Assembly (NCBI GenBank): GCA_004557805.1
Contig: SFFS01000039.1
Location: forward strand, 1 to 16,671
Direction of reading: 5' to 3'
DNA: 16,671 nucleotides
DNA from: Clostridiales bacterium
GTDB taxonomy: Bacteria; Bacillota; Clostridia; Christensenellales; Aristaeellaceae
Notes under the pieces: generated by a model
Database searches by the model: none
What the model was told of the DNA's origin: nothing
The model's input: only the letters and a program-made list of their open reading frames with translations
Position numbers and translations under genes: made by a program
Shown here: in pieces, positions 6,151 to 13,417 of the stretch
How the letters are laid out: each line of letters opens with the position of its first letter
How positions within the stretch are numbered: position 1 is the stretch's first letter

Positions 6151-7944
6151 TTACGCCACCGTAACCGACTTCGCCAGGTTGCGCGGCGTATCGATCGGCA
6201 GCCCCATGCGCTTGGCCGTCTCGTAGGCCAGCAGCTGCAAACAGACCGCCTCGGCGTAAACCGCCGAGAATCCCTTTTCAACCGGCATGCGGCAAACGGT
6301 GAGATTTTCCACGTCCTCCACGCCCTGCATATCGCCGGTGGTGAACAGATACACGCTGCCGCCGCGCGAGAGCACCTCCTGCACGGAGAGCAGCACGCGG
6401 CTGCGCGTCGTTTCCTGTGTGAGGAAGCATACGCTCGGCACGCCCGGCTCGATGAGCGAGATGGTGCCGTGCTTGAGTTCGCCCGCCGCAATAGATTCGG
6501 CGTGGATGTAGCTGATTTCCTTCAGCTTGAGCGCGCCCTCGCAGGCAATGGCGTAATCAACCGCGCGGCCGAGGAAGAACACATCCTTCGCAGTATGGAT
6601 TTCATCGGCCATACGGATAATCGCCGGCCGCAGCTTCAGCGTTTCGCGGGCAATGCTTTCCGCCGCGCAGAGCGCGGCGGTTTCAGCCTTCTCGCCCGCA
6701 GCGTCGAGCAGCCCGCGCAGCGCGGCCATGCGGATGGCCGTCAGATACAGCACCGCGATCTGCGCCGTAAACGCCTTCGTGCTGGCCACGGCGATTTCCG
6801 GGCCGCACGAGGTGTGCAGCACATGGCCGCATTCGCGCTCCATCACCGTGCCCTGCCGGTTGATAATCGCCAATACCTTGCCGCCCTGCGCCTTCACGCT
6901 GCGCAGCGCCGCCAGGGTATCGGCCGTCTCGCCCGACTGCGAAACAAAAATGGTCAGGCTGTCCGGCTCCACGCGAACGCCCGCATCGCAGAATTCCGAA
7001 GCGATAAAGCTCGTCACCTCAACGCCGGCGATTTTGCGGAAATAATGCGCCGCGACAAGCCCTGCATGCATCGCCGTGCCGCAGGCGACGACGTTGATGC
7101 GCTTAACATCAAAAAGCGAATCCTCCACGCCATCGCAGGAGAAGTCGACGCGTCCGTCCGCCGTAATATAGCGGTTCACCGTGCGGCGGATCGTTTCCGG
7201 TTCTTCAAGAATTTCCTTGAGCATATAGTGCTCGTGCCCCTCGCGGCCCTGGGTGCGGTTCGTCGCAGCCAGTTCCAGCTTCTGCGCCGCGCCCGCGAAA
7301 AAGCGCATTCCCTCAGGTATGATCTCCGCCACGGTGTGTTCGTCCGGCACGTAATACTCGCCGCACTGCGGGAACGTCGAAGGATCGGAAGAAAGGAAAC
7401 AGCCGGTTTCCGTCTGCATCAGCGCCAGCGGGCTTTCGCGCCGCACGGTAAAGATGCAGCCGGGACGGTCGGAGAAAAGAATCGCCAGCGCATAGGAACC
7501 CTTGAGGCGCTTCTGCGCCGCGAGGATCGCCTGCACCGGATCGTTCCTGTATTCGCTGTCGATCAGCGCGGCCATAATTTCGGTATCGGTATCAGAAACA
7601 GGGGTATAATTCAATTCCGCGCGCAGCTCGCGGAAGTTTTCGATGATGCCGTTGTGCACCAGCGTCACGCGGCCCGCCGTGTGAGGGTGCGCGTTTTTGA
7701 CGGAAATGCCGCCGTGCGTGGCCCAGCGCGTATGTGCGATGGCCGTGCCCGCGTCTTCCTGCCCCGCCGCCATGGCGATCAGGTTCTGCACGCGTCCGGT
7801 AGTTTTCAGCGTTTTAATCTCTCCCTGCGCGTCAAAAAACGCGACGCCCGCGCTGTCGTAGCCGCGATATTCCAGACGGGAAAGCCCTTCCAGCACCGGC
7901 GCAAGCGCCTCGCCCCTGCCGCAGTATCCATAAATTCCACACAT
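6151..7944 (-). CDS. glmS: Glutamine--fructose-6-phosphate aminotransferase (isomerising)
   Basis: The enzyme makes glucosamine-6-phosphate from fructose-6-phosphate and glutamine, the committed step of amino-sugar synthesis. The 597 residues match the family. Cys2 (MCGIYGYCG) is the N-terminal nucleophile of the glutaminase domain, with LEYRGYDSAGVA, HTRWATHG and HNGIIENF as expected. Two SIS sugar-isomerase domains follow: ACGTAMHAGLVAAHYF with SQSGETADTLAAL, then SYIHAESIAAGELKHG. The C-terminus DTPRNLAKSVTVA is the conserved tail that covers the active site. It is first in an operon with the hexapeptide acyltransferase and glmM. A glmS ribozyme lies in its leader, so glucosamine-6-phosphate should trigger self-cleavage and lower expression. 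AAAGGA lies ten bases before the ATG. Confidence 0.97.
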   Translation of the reverse strand: MCGIYGYCGRGEALAPVLEGLSRLEYRGYDSAGVAFFDAQGEIKTLKTTGRVQNLIAMAAGQEDAGTAIAHTRWATHGGISVKNAHPHTAGRVTLVHNGIIENFRELRAELNYTPVSDTDTEIMAALIDSEYRNDPVQAILAAQKRLKGSYALAILFSDRPGCIFTVRRESPLALMQTETGCFLSSDPSTFPQCGEYYVPDEHTVAEIIPEGMRFFAGAAQKLELAATNRTQGREGHEHYMLKEILEEPETIRRTVNRYITADGRVDFSCDGVEDSLFDVKRINVVACGTAMHAGLVAAHYFRKIAGVEVTSFIASEFCDAGVRVEPDSLTIFVSQSGETADTLAALRSVKAQGGKVLAIINRQGTVMERECGHVLHTSCGPEIAVASTKAFTAQIAVLYLTAIRMAALRGLLDAAGEKAETAALCAAESIARETLKLRPAIIRMADEIHTAKDVFFLGRAVDYAIACEGALKLKEISYIHAESIAAGELKHGTISLIEPGVPSVCFLTQETTRSRVLLSVQEVLSRGGSVYLFTTGDMQGVEDVENLTVCRMPVEKGFSAVYAEAVCLQLLAYETAKRMGLPIDTPRNLAKSVTVA

Positions 7945-8023
7945 AATTCAATCATCCTTTCTCTTTTTGCATAAAGCAACCACGCCGCGCGCTTTTTTCT
8001 TTTTAAGCGTACAGCAAACAGGG

Positions 8024-8039
8024 CATGGAACATTCCATG
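8024..8039. repeat. Palindrome in the glmS leader
   Basis: CATGGAACATTCCATG has seven-base arms and a two-base centre. It lies about 80 bases before the glmS start, between the ribozyme and the coding region. It could be a protein-binding site or a hairpin in the leader RNA; nothing else near it decides this. Confidence 0.5.
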
Positions 8040-8103
8040 TCGCAGGAGATGATGCGATTATTTTGTGCGATAAAAATAAGAATATGATGAAAAGGAAAGA
8101 AAA

Positions 8104-8249
8104 CTTTCCGCCGGCTGCAGCCCCTCTGTTCCGGTCGTTACCGTCCGGGTTTAAAGCTGCATCACGCATCCGGCCATACGGCAGGGCATCCGCCGAAAAC
8201 TTCGATAACCCTGCGCCTCGTCAACCGCCCAAAGGACGGTTCTGGCGCT
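8104..8249 (-). ncRNA. glmS ribozyme/riboswitch
   Basis: This self-cleaving RNA is activated by glucosamine-6-phosphate and lowers glmS expression. On the minus strand the cleavage site lies between A at 8249 and G at 8248 in A|GCGCC. A hairpin ACCGTCC-TTT-GGGCGGT follows, then the conserved GACGAGG (8216-8222). Next is the closed loop GCAGGG TTATCGAA ... TTCGGCGGATG CCCTGC (8181-8214), which holds the conserved TATCGAA and TTCGGCGGATGCCC core. The peripheral helices end with GCCGGCGGAAAG (8104-8115). Every signature part of the class is present and in order. The downstream gene is glmS, about 160 bases further on, which is a rather long gap. Confidence 0.96.
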
Positions 8250-8295
8250 GAAATCCGTTTACGCACACAAAAACCGCATGTTTTCCAGCCTTCCT

Positions 8296-8341
8296 CCAAA
8301 AGGCCGGCAAAATATATTATAGCATACCGGCCTTCTTTTGG
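8296..8341 (-). terminator. Inverted repeat around the glmS -10 box, possible terminator of the upstream operon
   Basis: CCAAAAGGCCGG (8296-8307) and CCGGCCTTCTTTTGG (8327-8341) are arms of an imperfect inverted repeat with a 19-base spacer. On the minus strand the hairpin ends with CCGGCCTTTTGG. RNA from the glmS promoter would start inside the loop, so the full hairpin can form only in read-through RNA from the metallopeptidase gene, whose stop is at 8346. That makes a terminator role likely; an operator role remains possible. The U-run is short. Confidence 0.5.
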
Positions 8342-8344
8342 CAA
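8316..8344 (-). promoter_or_regulatory. glmS operon promoter
   Basis: On the minus strand TTGCCA (8339-8344) and TATAAT (8316-8321) are 17 bases apart. The predicted start near 8309 is about 60 bases ahead of the ribozyme cleavage site. The -35 box touches the end of the upstream metallopeptidase gene. Confidence 0.8.
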
Positions 8345-8345
8345 C

Positions 8346-8870
8346 TCACAGGTTTTCCGGTTCCTTCAGGAGCTGCCAGCGCGCCCGATAATCCGGCATT
8401 TCTGCCGCCACGACGGCGTAAAACGCCCGGCTGTGGTTCTTCTCAAGGATATGCGCCAGCTCGTGTACGACCACGTATTCGATCGCTTCCACCGGATAGC
8501 GCATCAGCCGCCAGGAGAAGCACAGGCTGTTTTTCGCGCTGCAGCTGCCAAAGCGCCGGCGCGCGCCGGTAATCTTCAGCCCCGCCGGCCGCACGCCCAT
8601 GCTCCGCGCGTACGCCTCCACCATCGGCGGGAGAATTTCCCTCGCGCGCGCAATCAGCGCAGCCTGCTCCCGCGCGTCAGGCTCCGGATATTTTTCGGCG
8701 CGCAGGCGCGCTTTTTCCACATGCGCGGCAACCCATTCCGCGTGCGCATTCACAAAGCGGTCGATTTCCCGCCGGGCCAGCCGCTGCGGCGCACGCACGA
8801 CCACCTCTCCTTCAGGCGTCACCGAAAGCGACAGCGTTTTGCGCACGGAACGGACGAGCATATAATTCAT
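8346..8870 (-). CDS. YgjP-type zinc metallopeptidase domain protein (DUF45)
   Basis: The 174-residue protein matches the YgjP/DUF45 family of small zinc-dependent proteins. The zinc motif is HELAH (136-140), with His146 in EKNHSRAFY as the likely third ligand, and the family motif RRFGSCSAKNSLCFSWRL lies just before it (106-122). The N-terminal half carries the strand pattern VRSVRKTLSLSVTPEGEVVV and a basic helix. There is no signal peptide, so it is cytoplasmic. Its substrate is unknown. The ATG (8868-8870) overlaps the TGA of the upstream GTPase gene as ATGA, with GGAGG four to five bases before it, so translation is probably coupled. A longer frame with upstream ATGs lies inside the GTPase gene and is less likely. 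Confidence 0.9.
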   Translation of the reverse strand: MNYMLVRSVRKTLSLSVTPEGEVVVRAPQRLARREIDRFVNAHAEWVAAHVEKARLRAEKYPEPDAREQAALIARAREILPPMVEAYARSMGVRPAGLKITGARRRFGSCSAKNSLCFSWRLMRYPVEAIEYVVVHELAHILEKNHSRAFYAVVAAEMPDYRARWQLLKEPENL

Positions 8871-10825
8871 ATTCCCTCCGGCGCTTCGCACTGCGCCCAT
8901 TCGCGCACATGATCCCACGCCACGCGCACGCCCGCTCCCCTCTGGCAGAAAACGGAATCCGGCGTATCGTCGGCCAGCGGGTTATAATCCGTCTCGGCGA
9001 TCACACGGGCGGCGTCCTCGTCACGGCAGGGCGCGTAGCGGCTCAGCCGCACGGTAAGCGCGCCCTTCCCATGCGTAGCAGTCAGGAATTCCGTCTGATA
9101 GCCCGACAGCGTCGCAAACGGCGCTTCTCCGCGCAGCGTCACGCGGTCGCCGTCGTATTCGGGCGGCTCGACCTGCGCGCGCATGCGCGACAAATCGCCC
9201 GCGAGCCTGCCGTAGCACTCCTGCGGCGCGCGCAGCGCAAACCGGCAGACCGGCTCGAGCAGCCGGCTCTCGCCGTGCATCAGCGCGTTGCGCACGGCGC
9301 GATAGACGCTCTGGCGAAAATCGCCGCCCTCGGTGTGCTTCAGGTGCGCGCGGCCCGTCAGCAGCTCGACGCGCACGTCCGTCAGCGGCGCGCCGGTCAG
9401 AACGCCCCTGTGCTGTTTCTCCAGCACGTGCGTTTCGATCAGCCGCTGCCAGTTCAGCGCCAGCGTATCGACATGGCACAGCGAACGGAACGTCACCCCG
9501 CTGCCCGGCTCCGCCGGAACCAGCCGCAGCCATACTTCGGCGTAATGGCTCAGCGGCTCGTAATGGCCGATCCCCACGCACGGCGCTTTCACCGTTTCGC
9601 GATAGAGCACGCGCGCCGGGCCGAACGAAACCTCCAGCCCAAAGCGGCTCCCGAGCAGTTCGCGCAGCACCTCAAGCTGAATTCCGCCCATCACGCGCAC
9701 GGCGATTCCGCCGCCGTTCCCGCGCGTCTCCACCTGCAGGGAGCTTTCCTCTTCCTCCAGCATATGCAGCGCGGCCAGCACGCGGTTCTCCGGGACGGCC
9801 GCATCCCACAGCACGTCGGCCGTCAGCATCGGTTCGCACGACCATTCCGCCGTGCGGCGCGCCGCGCCTTCGCCGAGGGTATCGCCGGGCATAACGCCCT
9901 CCAGTCCCGGGCACGCGCACAGATCGCCCGCTGCCGCCCGCTCCACGCTCCTCGCCCGCGGTCCATGCCACACGGACAGCGCGGACAGCTTTGCCGGGCC
10001 CTGCGGCGTTTCGATTTCATCGCGCACGGCAGCCGCGCCGGAGAGCACCTTGAAAAAGCAGAGCCTTCCGCCCTGCGCGTCATGGCGGATCTTGTATGCC
10101 CGCGCGCGGAAGGGGCCGGTCTCGCGCGTATGCCAGTCGGTACGGACGAGCGCGCGCAGGGCGCGCATGAATTCCTCCACGCCGTCTCCGCGCAGCGCCG
10201 AGCCCGCCAGCACCGGAAACGCCGCACATGCCATGACCTGCCGCGAGAGCTCGGAAAGCCACAGCGCCTCGTCGTAGCCCGTATCGAAAAGCCGCTCCAT
10301 CAGCGTCTCATCCCGCGCGGCGACCTCTTCGGCAAGCGTCTCGCTCATCGTGCCGCCCGCAAACCCGCGCGCGTCGATCACATCGGGCGAAAGCAGCCGT
10401 TTCATCTGTGCGAGAACTTTTTCCGCGTCCGCGCCCTCGCGGTCCGTCTTGTTGAGGAAAATCAGCGTCGGCACGCAGTTTTCGCGCAGCAGGCGGAATA
10501 CGGTTTCAGTGTGGCTCTGCACGCCCTCCGCGCAGCTGACCACCACCACGGCCGCGTCCATCACGGAAACCGCCCGCTCCATTTCGGGCGAAAAATCGGC
10601 GTGTCCGGGCGTGTCCACCCAGTAAATCGTATCGCCGTCCCGTTCAAGCAGCGCCTGATCGGAGAAAATCGTAATCCCGCGCTCCCGCTCGATGGGATGC
10701 GCGTCGAGAAACGCGTCGCCGTGATCGACCCGGCCCATCGTGCGGATGGCCCCGGAGAGCGACAGCACGCGCTCGGAGAAAGTCGTCTTGCCCGCGTCGA
10801 CATGCGCGAGCACGCCAATCGTCAT
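8867..10825 (-). CDS. Tet(M)/EF-G-like translational GTPase
   Basis: The protein (652 residues from ATG 10823-10825) has the length and domain order of ribosomal protection proteins, which bind the ribosome like EF-G. The G motifs are complete: AHVDAGKTT (7-15), RGITI (49-53), DTPGH (71-75) and NKTD (125-128). Domains II to V follow, with a domain IV core GRAHLKHTEGGDFRQ at 491-505. In Tet(M) the tip of that loop reads YSPV and touches the tetracycline site. Here it is different, so drug resistance should not be assumed. It may be a housekeeping or stress factor. GGAG lies nine bases before the chosen start, and ATGs at 10831 and 10840 are also in frame; a predicted -10 box covers the latter. 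It is translationally coupled to the YgjP gene. Confidence 0.85.
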   Translation of the reverse strand: MTIGVLAHVDAGKTTFSERVLSLSGAIRTMGRVDHGDAFLDAHPIERERGITIFSDQALLERDGDTIYWVDTPGHADFSPEMERAVSVMDAAVVVVSCAEGVQSHTETVFRLLRENCVPTLIFLNKTDREGADAEKVLAQMKRLLSPDVIDARGFAGGTMSETLAEEVAARDETLMERLFDTGYDEALWLSELSRQVMACAAFPVLAGSALRGDGVEEFMRALRALVRTDWHTRETGPFRARAYKIRHDAQGGRLCFFKVLSGAAAVRDEIETPQGPAKLSALSVWHGPRARSVERAAAGDLCACPGLEGVMPGDTLGEGAARRTAEWSCEPMLTADVLWDAAVPENRVLAALHMLEEEESSLQVETRGNGGGIAVRVMGGIQLEVLRELLGSRFGLEVSFGPARVLYRETVKAPCVGIGHYEPLSHYAEVWLRLVPAEPGSGVTFRSLCHVDTLALNWQRLIETHVLEKQHRGVLTGAPLTDVRVELLTGRAHLKHTEGGDFRQSVYRAVRNALMHGESRLLEPVCRFALRAPQECYGRLAGDLSRMRAQVEPPEYDGDRVTLRGEAPFATLSGYQTEFLTATHGKGALTVRLSRYAPCRDEDAARVIAETDYNPLADDTPDSVFCQRGAGVRVAWDHVREWAQCEAPEGI

Positions 10826-10838
10826 CTTCATGCGCTCC

Positions 10839-10867
10839 ATTTTAGCAGTGTTTTCGCCATCCCGCAA
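10839..10867 (-). promoter_or_regulatory. Possible promoter for the GTPase gene
   Basis: On the minus strand TTGCGG (10862-10867) and TAAAAT (10839-10844) are 17 bases apart, and a TGC just before the -10 box makes an extended -10. The predicted start falls only about seven bases before the chosen ATG, which makes this tentative. Confidence 0.4.
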
Positions 10868-10869
10868 GG

Positions 10870-10898
10870 TAGACAGCCGTCCGGATGCGTGATATGAT
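10870..10898 (+). promoter_or_regulatory. Promoter of the plus-strand five-gene operon
   Basis: TAGACA (10870-10875) and TATGAT (10893-10898) lie 17 bases apart. The predicted start is near 10905, giving a very short leader that just includes the GAGGTG binding site. It is back to back with the possible GTPase promoter. Confidence 0.65.
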
Positions 10899-10916
10899 AC
10901 GCCCGAGGTGAAAACC

Positions 10917-11735
10917 ATGCCGGAATTTTCCTCCGGGCTCCTCTTCGACGGCGCGACGGGCACGCAGCTGCTTGCGCGCGGGCTGCGGTTCGACTGCCCC
11001 GAACGGCTGAACCTGACGCGCCCGGACGCGGTGCGCGCGGTGCATCGCGCCTATGTCGAGGCTGGCGCCGACGTGATCGAAGCCAACGCGCTCGGCGCGA
11101 ACCCCATCCGCCTGCGCGCGTTCGGGCTGGAAGCGGAATGCGCGCGCATTACGGAAACCGCCGCAGCGCTGGCGCGGGAAAGCGGCGCAAAATCCGTCGC
11201 CTGTCCCGTCGGCACGACGCTTCAATACGGCCGCGAACCAGACGGCGTTCTTTTCCGCGCTTTCGCGCGTCAGACGCAGGCCGCCGCCCGCGCGGGCGCA
11301 GACTTGATCTTCTGCGAAACGCTGACCTGCCTTGCCGAAGCGCGGCTGATGTTCGCCGCCGCGCAGGAAACGGGGCTTCCGTTCGGCGCGTCGTTTTTCT
11401 TCGGCGCGGACGGGCTCACCCCCGCCGGAGATTCACCCGCCGCCTGCGCACGAGCCGCGCAGGAAGCCGGGGCGTGCATGGCGGGCGTAAACTGCATGAG
11501 CGAACGCGCGCCGCTTATACAGGCGATCACAGAAATGCGCGCAGCGTGCAGTCTTCCCCTGATCGCGCAGCCGAGCGCCGGCCTGCCCGGCCGCCGCATG
11601 GACGTCGAAGCGTTCGCCGCACTGACGGCCGAATTGCTCCGCGCAGGCGCGTCGCACGCCGGCGGATGCTGCGGTACGACTTCGGAATATATCAGGCGCA
11701 TTGCGCCGATGGTCCATAAAGGAGACGGCATATGA
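10917..11735 (+). CDS. Homocysteine S-methyltransferase domain protein
   Basis: The 272-residue protein matches the Hcy-binding TIM-barrel family that transfers a methyl group to homocysteine through a bound zinc. It opens with LLFDGATGTQLLARGL and has PERLNLTRPDAV, then FCETLTCLAEARLMF. The zinc ligands are Cys193 (GVNC) and Cys251-Cys252 in GGCCGTT. It stands alone, without the folate, cobalamin and activation domains of MetH. It could be a MetH N-terminal module that works with separate partners, or a methyltransferase using another methyl donor such as S-methylmethionine; the sequence does not decide. ATG 10917 has GAGGTG six bases before it. A GTG nine bases upstream is in frame but lies inside that binding site. 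The TGA overlaps the next ATG. Confidence 0.85.
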   Translation: MPEFSSGLLFDGATGTQLLARGLRFDCPERLNLTRPDAVRAVHRAYVEAGADVIEANALGANPIRLRAFGLEAECARITETAAALARESGAKSVACPVGTTLQYGREPDGVLFRAFARQTQAAARAGADLIFCETLTCLAEARLMFAAAQETGLPFGASFFFGADGLTPAGDSPAACARAAQEAGACMAGVNCMSERAPLIQAITEMRAACSLPLIAQPSAGLPGRRMDVEAFAALTAELLRAGASHAGGCCGTTSEYIRRIAPMVHKGDGI

Positions 11736-11980
11736 GCAAATACGACCCGCTGTGGGCATTTGTGCGTCAAAGCGGTACGGATACGCTGAAACTCACGTTC
11801 GGCGAAATCGAGCGGGCCGCTGGGATTCCGATCGATCATTCCTTCCTGAACCATAAGAAGGAACTGAACGCATACGGCTATGAGGTCAAGAAGATTTCGC
11901 TGAAAGAGCGAACGGTGCTTTTCCAGAAAATGAAAGGAGCAGAAAGCGAATGTGCAAAAGAATTTTCCGCACGCTGCTGA
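11732..11980 (+). CDS. Small DUF7662-like protein
   Basis: The 82-residue protein begins MSKYDPLWAFVRQSGTDTLK followed by LTFGEIERAAGIPIDHSFLN. The YDPLW start and the LTFxEIE...GxPI block are features I associate with the DUF7662 family of small, probably nucleic-acid- or protein-binding domains; the family name is from memory. HKKELNAYGYEVKKISLKER suggests a compact alpha-beta fold. It has no signal or membrane segment. AAAGGAG lies ahead of the ATG, which overlaps the stop of the methyltransferase gene. The 3' end overlaps the next gene by 31 bases in another frame. The function is unknown. Confidence 0.75.
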   Translation: MSKYDPLWAFVRQSGTDTLKLTFGEIERAAGIPIDHSFLNHKKELNAYGYEVKKISLKERTVLFQKMKGAESECAKEFSARC

Positions 11981-12363
11981 CGTTTGCGCTGACGCTCGCC
12001 GCCATGCTGGCCGCATACGCCGCCATATCGGGCATGTGGCTTTTCGGCGTTCCCAACGCGAAGAACGTTGTCGAGGTAACGATCACCAGCACGGAGCACC
12101 CCGCTGAAACGATCGTCTCCTCCGACGCGGAGTGTATCGAGCGCACCGTGAAACTGACGGGCTTTCTGAAATACCGCCTTTTCACAGCCGCGCAGGAGGA
12201 CGACGCGCCCATCGTCACCATCGTCTGGACGCTGCGCGACGGCTCTGTATGCGAAATTTCCGCCAGCCGCGAAACAGTCTGGTGGCGCGGACGAGCCCTG
12301 CCGCTGAAGGACGAAGCGTTTTTCATCAACCTGGCAGACGGAATTTTCTTCAATGAACAATGA
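11950..12363 (+). CDS. Membrane-anchored or secreted protein of unknown function
   Basis: I do not recognise this 137-residue protein. Residues 5-30 form one hydrophobic segment after MCKRIFR, either a signal peptide or an N-terminal anchor. The rest (from about 36) is a soluble domain rich in beta strands: VVEVTITSTEHPAETIVSS, then VTIVWTLRDGSVCEISASRE and WWRGRALPLKDEAFFINLAD. This places the domain outside the cell. The ATG lies inside the end of the preceding gene, with AAAGGAG ten bases before it, and the stop lies just ahead of the acetyltransferase start. The dense packing suggests co-transcription with both neighbours. Confidence 0.7.
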   Translation: MCKRIFRTLLTFALTLAAMLAAYAAISGMWLFGVPNAKNVVEVTITSTEHPAETIVSSDAECIERTVKLTGFLKYRLFTAAQEDDAPIVTIVWTLRDGSVCEISASRETVWWRGRALPLKDEAFFINLADGIFFNEQ

Positions 12364-12379
12364 TCAGGAAGCGTTGAAT

Positions 12380-12907
12380 ATGACAGACGTCCGCAAAGCC
12401 GTTGAGGCTGATCTTCCACGCGTCGCAGCGATCTACGACGCGCTCCATACCGCTGAGGAATCCGGCAGAGCCGTAATCGGCTGGATTCGCGGCGTATACC
12501 CCACGGCACAGACGGCGCGGGAAGCCCTGGACGCAGGCGACCTGTACGTAATGGAGGACGGCAATGAAATCGTCGCCTCGGCAAAAATCAATCGTGAGCA
12601 GGTGCCGGAATATACCGGCGCCGCGTGGCTGTATCCGGACGCGCCGCCGGAAAGAATTATGGTGCTGCACACGCTGACGGTCGATCCCTCATGCGCCGGA
12701 AAGGGATACGGCTCGGCGTTCGTCCGGTTTTACGAGCGCTTCGCGCAGGAAAACGGCTGTCCGTATCTTCGCATGGATACGAACGAGCGCAATCTCGCGG
12801 CGCGCAGGCTGTACGCGCGCCTGGGCTATCGCGAAGCGGGCGTCGTGGGCTGCACGTTCAACGGTATTCCGGGCGTGCGCTTGGTGTGCCTGGAGAAAAC
12901 GCTATGA
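12380..12907 (+). CDS. GNAT-family N-acetyltransferase
   Basis: The protein (175 residues) transfers an acetyl group from acetyl-CoA to an unknown amine. It starts with the family pattern VRKAVEADLPRVAAIYDAL. The acetyl-CoA motif is LTVDPSCAGKGYGSAFVRFY with the G-x-G-Y-G loop, and NLAARRLYARLGYREAG is the usual motif B. No C-terminal extra domain is present. I chose ATG 12380 because AGGA lies about nine bases upstream. An ATG at 12353 is in frame and overlaps the previous gene but has only a weak binding site, so the protein could be nine residues longer. The TGA overlaps the next ATG. Confidence 0.88.
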   Translation: MTDVRKAVEADLPRVAAIYDALHTAEESGRAVIGWIRGVYPTAQTAREALDAGDLYVMEDGNEIVASAKINREQVPEYTGAAWLYPDAPPERIMVLHTLTVDPSCAGKGYGSAFVRFYERFAQENGCPYLRMDTNERNLAARRLYARLGYREAGVVGCTFNGIPGVRLVCLEKTL

Positions 12908-13275
12908 GCGAAAAAACGTTGCGGTTCACAGAAGAAAGCGCGGCCTTCTGGGACGCGCTGGACGCATTGGCAGCCGCCTGCGAGCGAGTCATCGACCGGC
13001 CGCGCGGAACGGTGCATCCGAAATATCCTTCCTTCGTTTATCCCCTTGATTACGGCTATCTGAAAAACACGTCGTCCGCAGACGGCGAGGGAATCGACAT
13101 ATGGCTCGGCAGCGACGCGCGACAGCAGATCGACGCTGTCATCGTCACCGTCGATCTGCTCAAACGCGATTCGGAAATCAAAATTCTCATCGGCTGTACG
13201 GAAGACGAAAAGCTGCTCGCGCTGCGCGCGCACAACGAAACGGAGTTCATGAAGGGGCTTCTCATCAGGCGGTAA
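12904..13275 (+). CDS. Small inorganic-pyrophosphatase-like protein
   Basis: The 123-residue protein resembles the core of family I inorganic pyrophosphatases: IDRPRGTVHPKYPSFVYPLD (30-49), then YGYLKNTSSADGEGIDIWLG. True enzymes carry a DGDPxD motif that binds magnesium; here the matching stretch is DGEGID, so part of the metal site is missing. Database entries of this size are often called inorganic pyrophosphatase, but hydrolysis of pyrophosphate is doubtful. Length is about two thirds of a normal bacterial enzyme. The ATG overlaps the acetyltransferase stop as ATGA. It is the last gene of the operon; I see no convincing intrinsic terminator directly behind it. Confidence 0.75.
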   Translation: MSEKTLRFTEESAAFWDALDALAAACERVIDRPRGTVHPKYPSFVYPLDYGYLKNTSSADGEGIDIWLGSDARQQIDAVIVTVDLLKRDSEIKILIGCTEDEKLLALRAHNETEFMKGLLIRR

Positions 13276-13311
13276 GAGCCGCGTTGTTCGCGCAGAATAC
13301 CGCATAAAAGG

Positions 13312-13350
13312 CGGGAGCGCCTACAATGTGATATAATGCAGCTGCTCCCG
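13312..13350 (+). promoter_or_regulatory. Extended -10 element inside an inverted repeat
   Basis: TGATATAAT (13329-13337) is a perfect extended -10 box. Arms CGGGAGC (13312-13318) and GCTCCCG (13344-13350) enclose it. No -35 is visible and no plus-strand gene follows. RNA from here would run antisense to the XRE gene and stop at the terminator at 13694-13726. Confidence 0.35.
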
Positions 13351-13417
13351 GGTTCTGTAGTGAGTTCTTGGGCGACACGCTCTGCAAAGTGTTGGCGCAC
13401 GATGCAGGGCATTTTGT

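Noticed and set aside
4404..6164. Open frame of 586 codons on the plus strand
   Set aside because: It is antisense to glmM and the hexapeptide gene, has a composition rich in Arg, Ala, His and Val typical of a GC-rich shadow frame, and lacks a binding site and any family similarity.
8094..8109. Hairpin GGAAAG-AAAA-CTTTCC with four T on the minus strand right behind the ribozyme, as a possible terminator
   Set aside because: The six-pair stem is weak and shares bases with the 3' strand of the ribozyme; the U-run is short.
8909..10897. Open frame of 662 codons on the plus strand
   Set aside because: It mirrors the Tet(M)-like GTPase gene, whose GTPase motifs are unmistakable on the other strand.
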